This document shows, piece by piece, positions 63,724 to 64,000 of a stretch of DNA of 64,000 nucleotides. This DNA is from an uncultured Rhodocyclaceae bacterium (GTDB taxonomy: Bacteria > Pseudomonadota > Gammaproteobacteria > Burkholderiales > Rhodocyclaceae), in contig OU015322.1 in the NCBI GenBank assembly GCA_907163225.1, forward strand, positions 3,384,501 to 3,448,500. Reading direction: 5' to 3'. Below the pieces are notes generated by a model that worked only from the letters and a program-made list of their open reading frames with translations, did not search any database and was not told the DNA's origin. Within the stretch, counting starts at the first letter, position 1. The number at the start of each line of letters is the position of its first letter. The position numbers and the translations under genes are program-made.

Positions 63724-64000
63724 AGCGGCTGTTCGACGTCCTTGCTGCCGCGTTGGCATTGGCTGTGCTCGGTTTGCCCATGCTTGTCCTTGCAGGAGTT
63801 GTGCGCTCAAAGCTCGGTTCGCCAGTTCTGTTTCAGCAGGTTCGCCCTGGCCGTTACGGTCGACCGTTCAAAATGATCAAATTCCGAACAATGCGCGATG
63901 CTGTCGACGCGCATGGAAAGCCGCTACCGGATGCCGAAAGGATGACGCCGTTCGGTAATTTTTTGCGTTCGGCTAGCCTCGATGAATTGCCGGAGTTGTG
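63720..64000 (+). CDS. Undecaprenyl-phosphate sugar-1-phosphate transferase, 3' end cut by window edge
   Basis: Only the first 93 codons are visible. They show a single N-terminal membrane helix or re-entrant hairpin (MKRLFDVLAAALALAVLGLPMLVLAG), SKLGSPVLFQQVRPGRYG, FKMIKFRTM and SLDELPEL, whose Asp-Glu pair is the catalytic dyad of PglC-like monotopic phosphoglycosyl transferases. It should start each repeat unit by moving a sugar-1-phosphate onto undecaprenyl phosphate. The short N-terminus without four extra helices fits the small PglC/WcaJ-core type rather than WbpL, which is polytopic. Confidence 0.9.
   Translation, partial: MKRLFDVLAAALALAVLGLPMLVLAGVVRSKLGSPVLFQQVRPGRYGRPFKMIKFRTMRDAVDAHGKPLPDAERMTPFGNFLRSASLDELPEL

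Noticed and set aside
1-64000. CRISPR arrays, tRNA or rRNA genes, insertion sequences
   Set aside because: I saw no regularly spaced repeats, cloverleaf-like sequence, ribosomal RNA motif or transposase on either strand.

Overview
The window reads as a continuous piece of a moderately GC-rich betaproteobacterial chromosome, most likely from the Rhodocyclales. This taxonomic call is an inference from gene order: rpsF-priB-rpsR-rplI-dnaB, gyrA-serC-pheA-hisC-tyrA, the ubiG/gph/ompA block, and a propionyl-CoA synthetase beside a ppx gene. Genes are densely packed, with many 1 to 4 base stop/start overlaps. I saw no rRNA, tRNA, CRISPR array, insertion sequence or prophage gene. No gap between genes is longer than about 200 bases apart from the one filled by a pseudogene.

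Layout. 1-4500: ferric-iron ABC uptake (fbpC, cut by the left edge, divergent from fbpB; fbpA further right on the minus strand) with Fur-box-like sites and a small ankyrin gene. 4500-10900: an NlpC/P60 hydrolase, an AcuI-type reductase, a receiver plus degenerate GGDEF protein, prpE and ppx. 10900-14300: an MCE/Mla-type lipid transport operon (STAS-permease fusion, ATPase, MCE protein, auxiliary lipoprotein). 14280-21020: a TetR repressor divergent from etfBA with two palindromes between them, a CbiM-like membrane protein, a FimV-like protein and an acyl-CoA dehydrogenase. 21130-24060: ribosomal and replication genes (rpsF, priB, rpsR, rplI, dnaB). 24070-34310: a transglutaminase-fold protein with a Ser at the nucleophile position, a PIN-PhoH protein, a peroxiredoxin, an orphan solute-binding protein, a methyltransferase, gph, ubiG, an OmpA-family protein and an MTA/SAH deaminase-type amidohydrolase. 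34400-42050: gyrA and the serC-pheA-hisC-tyrA amino-acid genes, closed by a secreted ATP-dependent DNA ligase (Lig E type).

42150-64000 is a surface-polysaccharide locus, all on the plus strand and open at the right edge. It carries nucleotide-sugar genes (galE, rfbB, rfbA, rfbC, glmS), an acyltransferase, and a set resembling the Pseudomonas aeruginosa O5 B-band pathway: wbpA, wbpB, wbpD, wbpE, a wzx flippase, hisH/hisF paralogues, a wzy-like polymerase and wbpG. Two glycosyltransferases and an initiating phosphoglycosyl transferase follow. By family knowledge the Wbp enzymes make UDP-2,3-diacetamido-2,3-dideoxy-glucuronic acid, and WbpG with the HisH/HisF paralogues converts an acetamido group to an acetamidino group.

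The most notable features lie in this locus. The 2-epimerase gene wbpI is absent, but what looks like its C-terminal tail survives exactly where wbpI would lie. Next to that tail is a one-piece fusion of a class II glutamine amidotransferase with a WbpG-like PP-loop amidotransferase. The locus therefore carries two separately fuelled sugar-amidination machines. A decayed glpD-like gene sits between wbpD and wbpE, and rfbD is missing from the rfb set.
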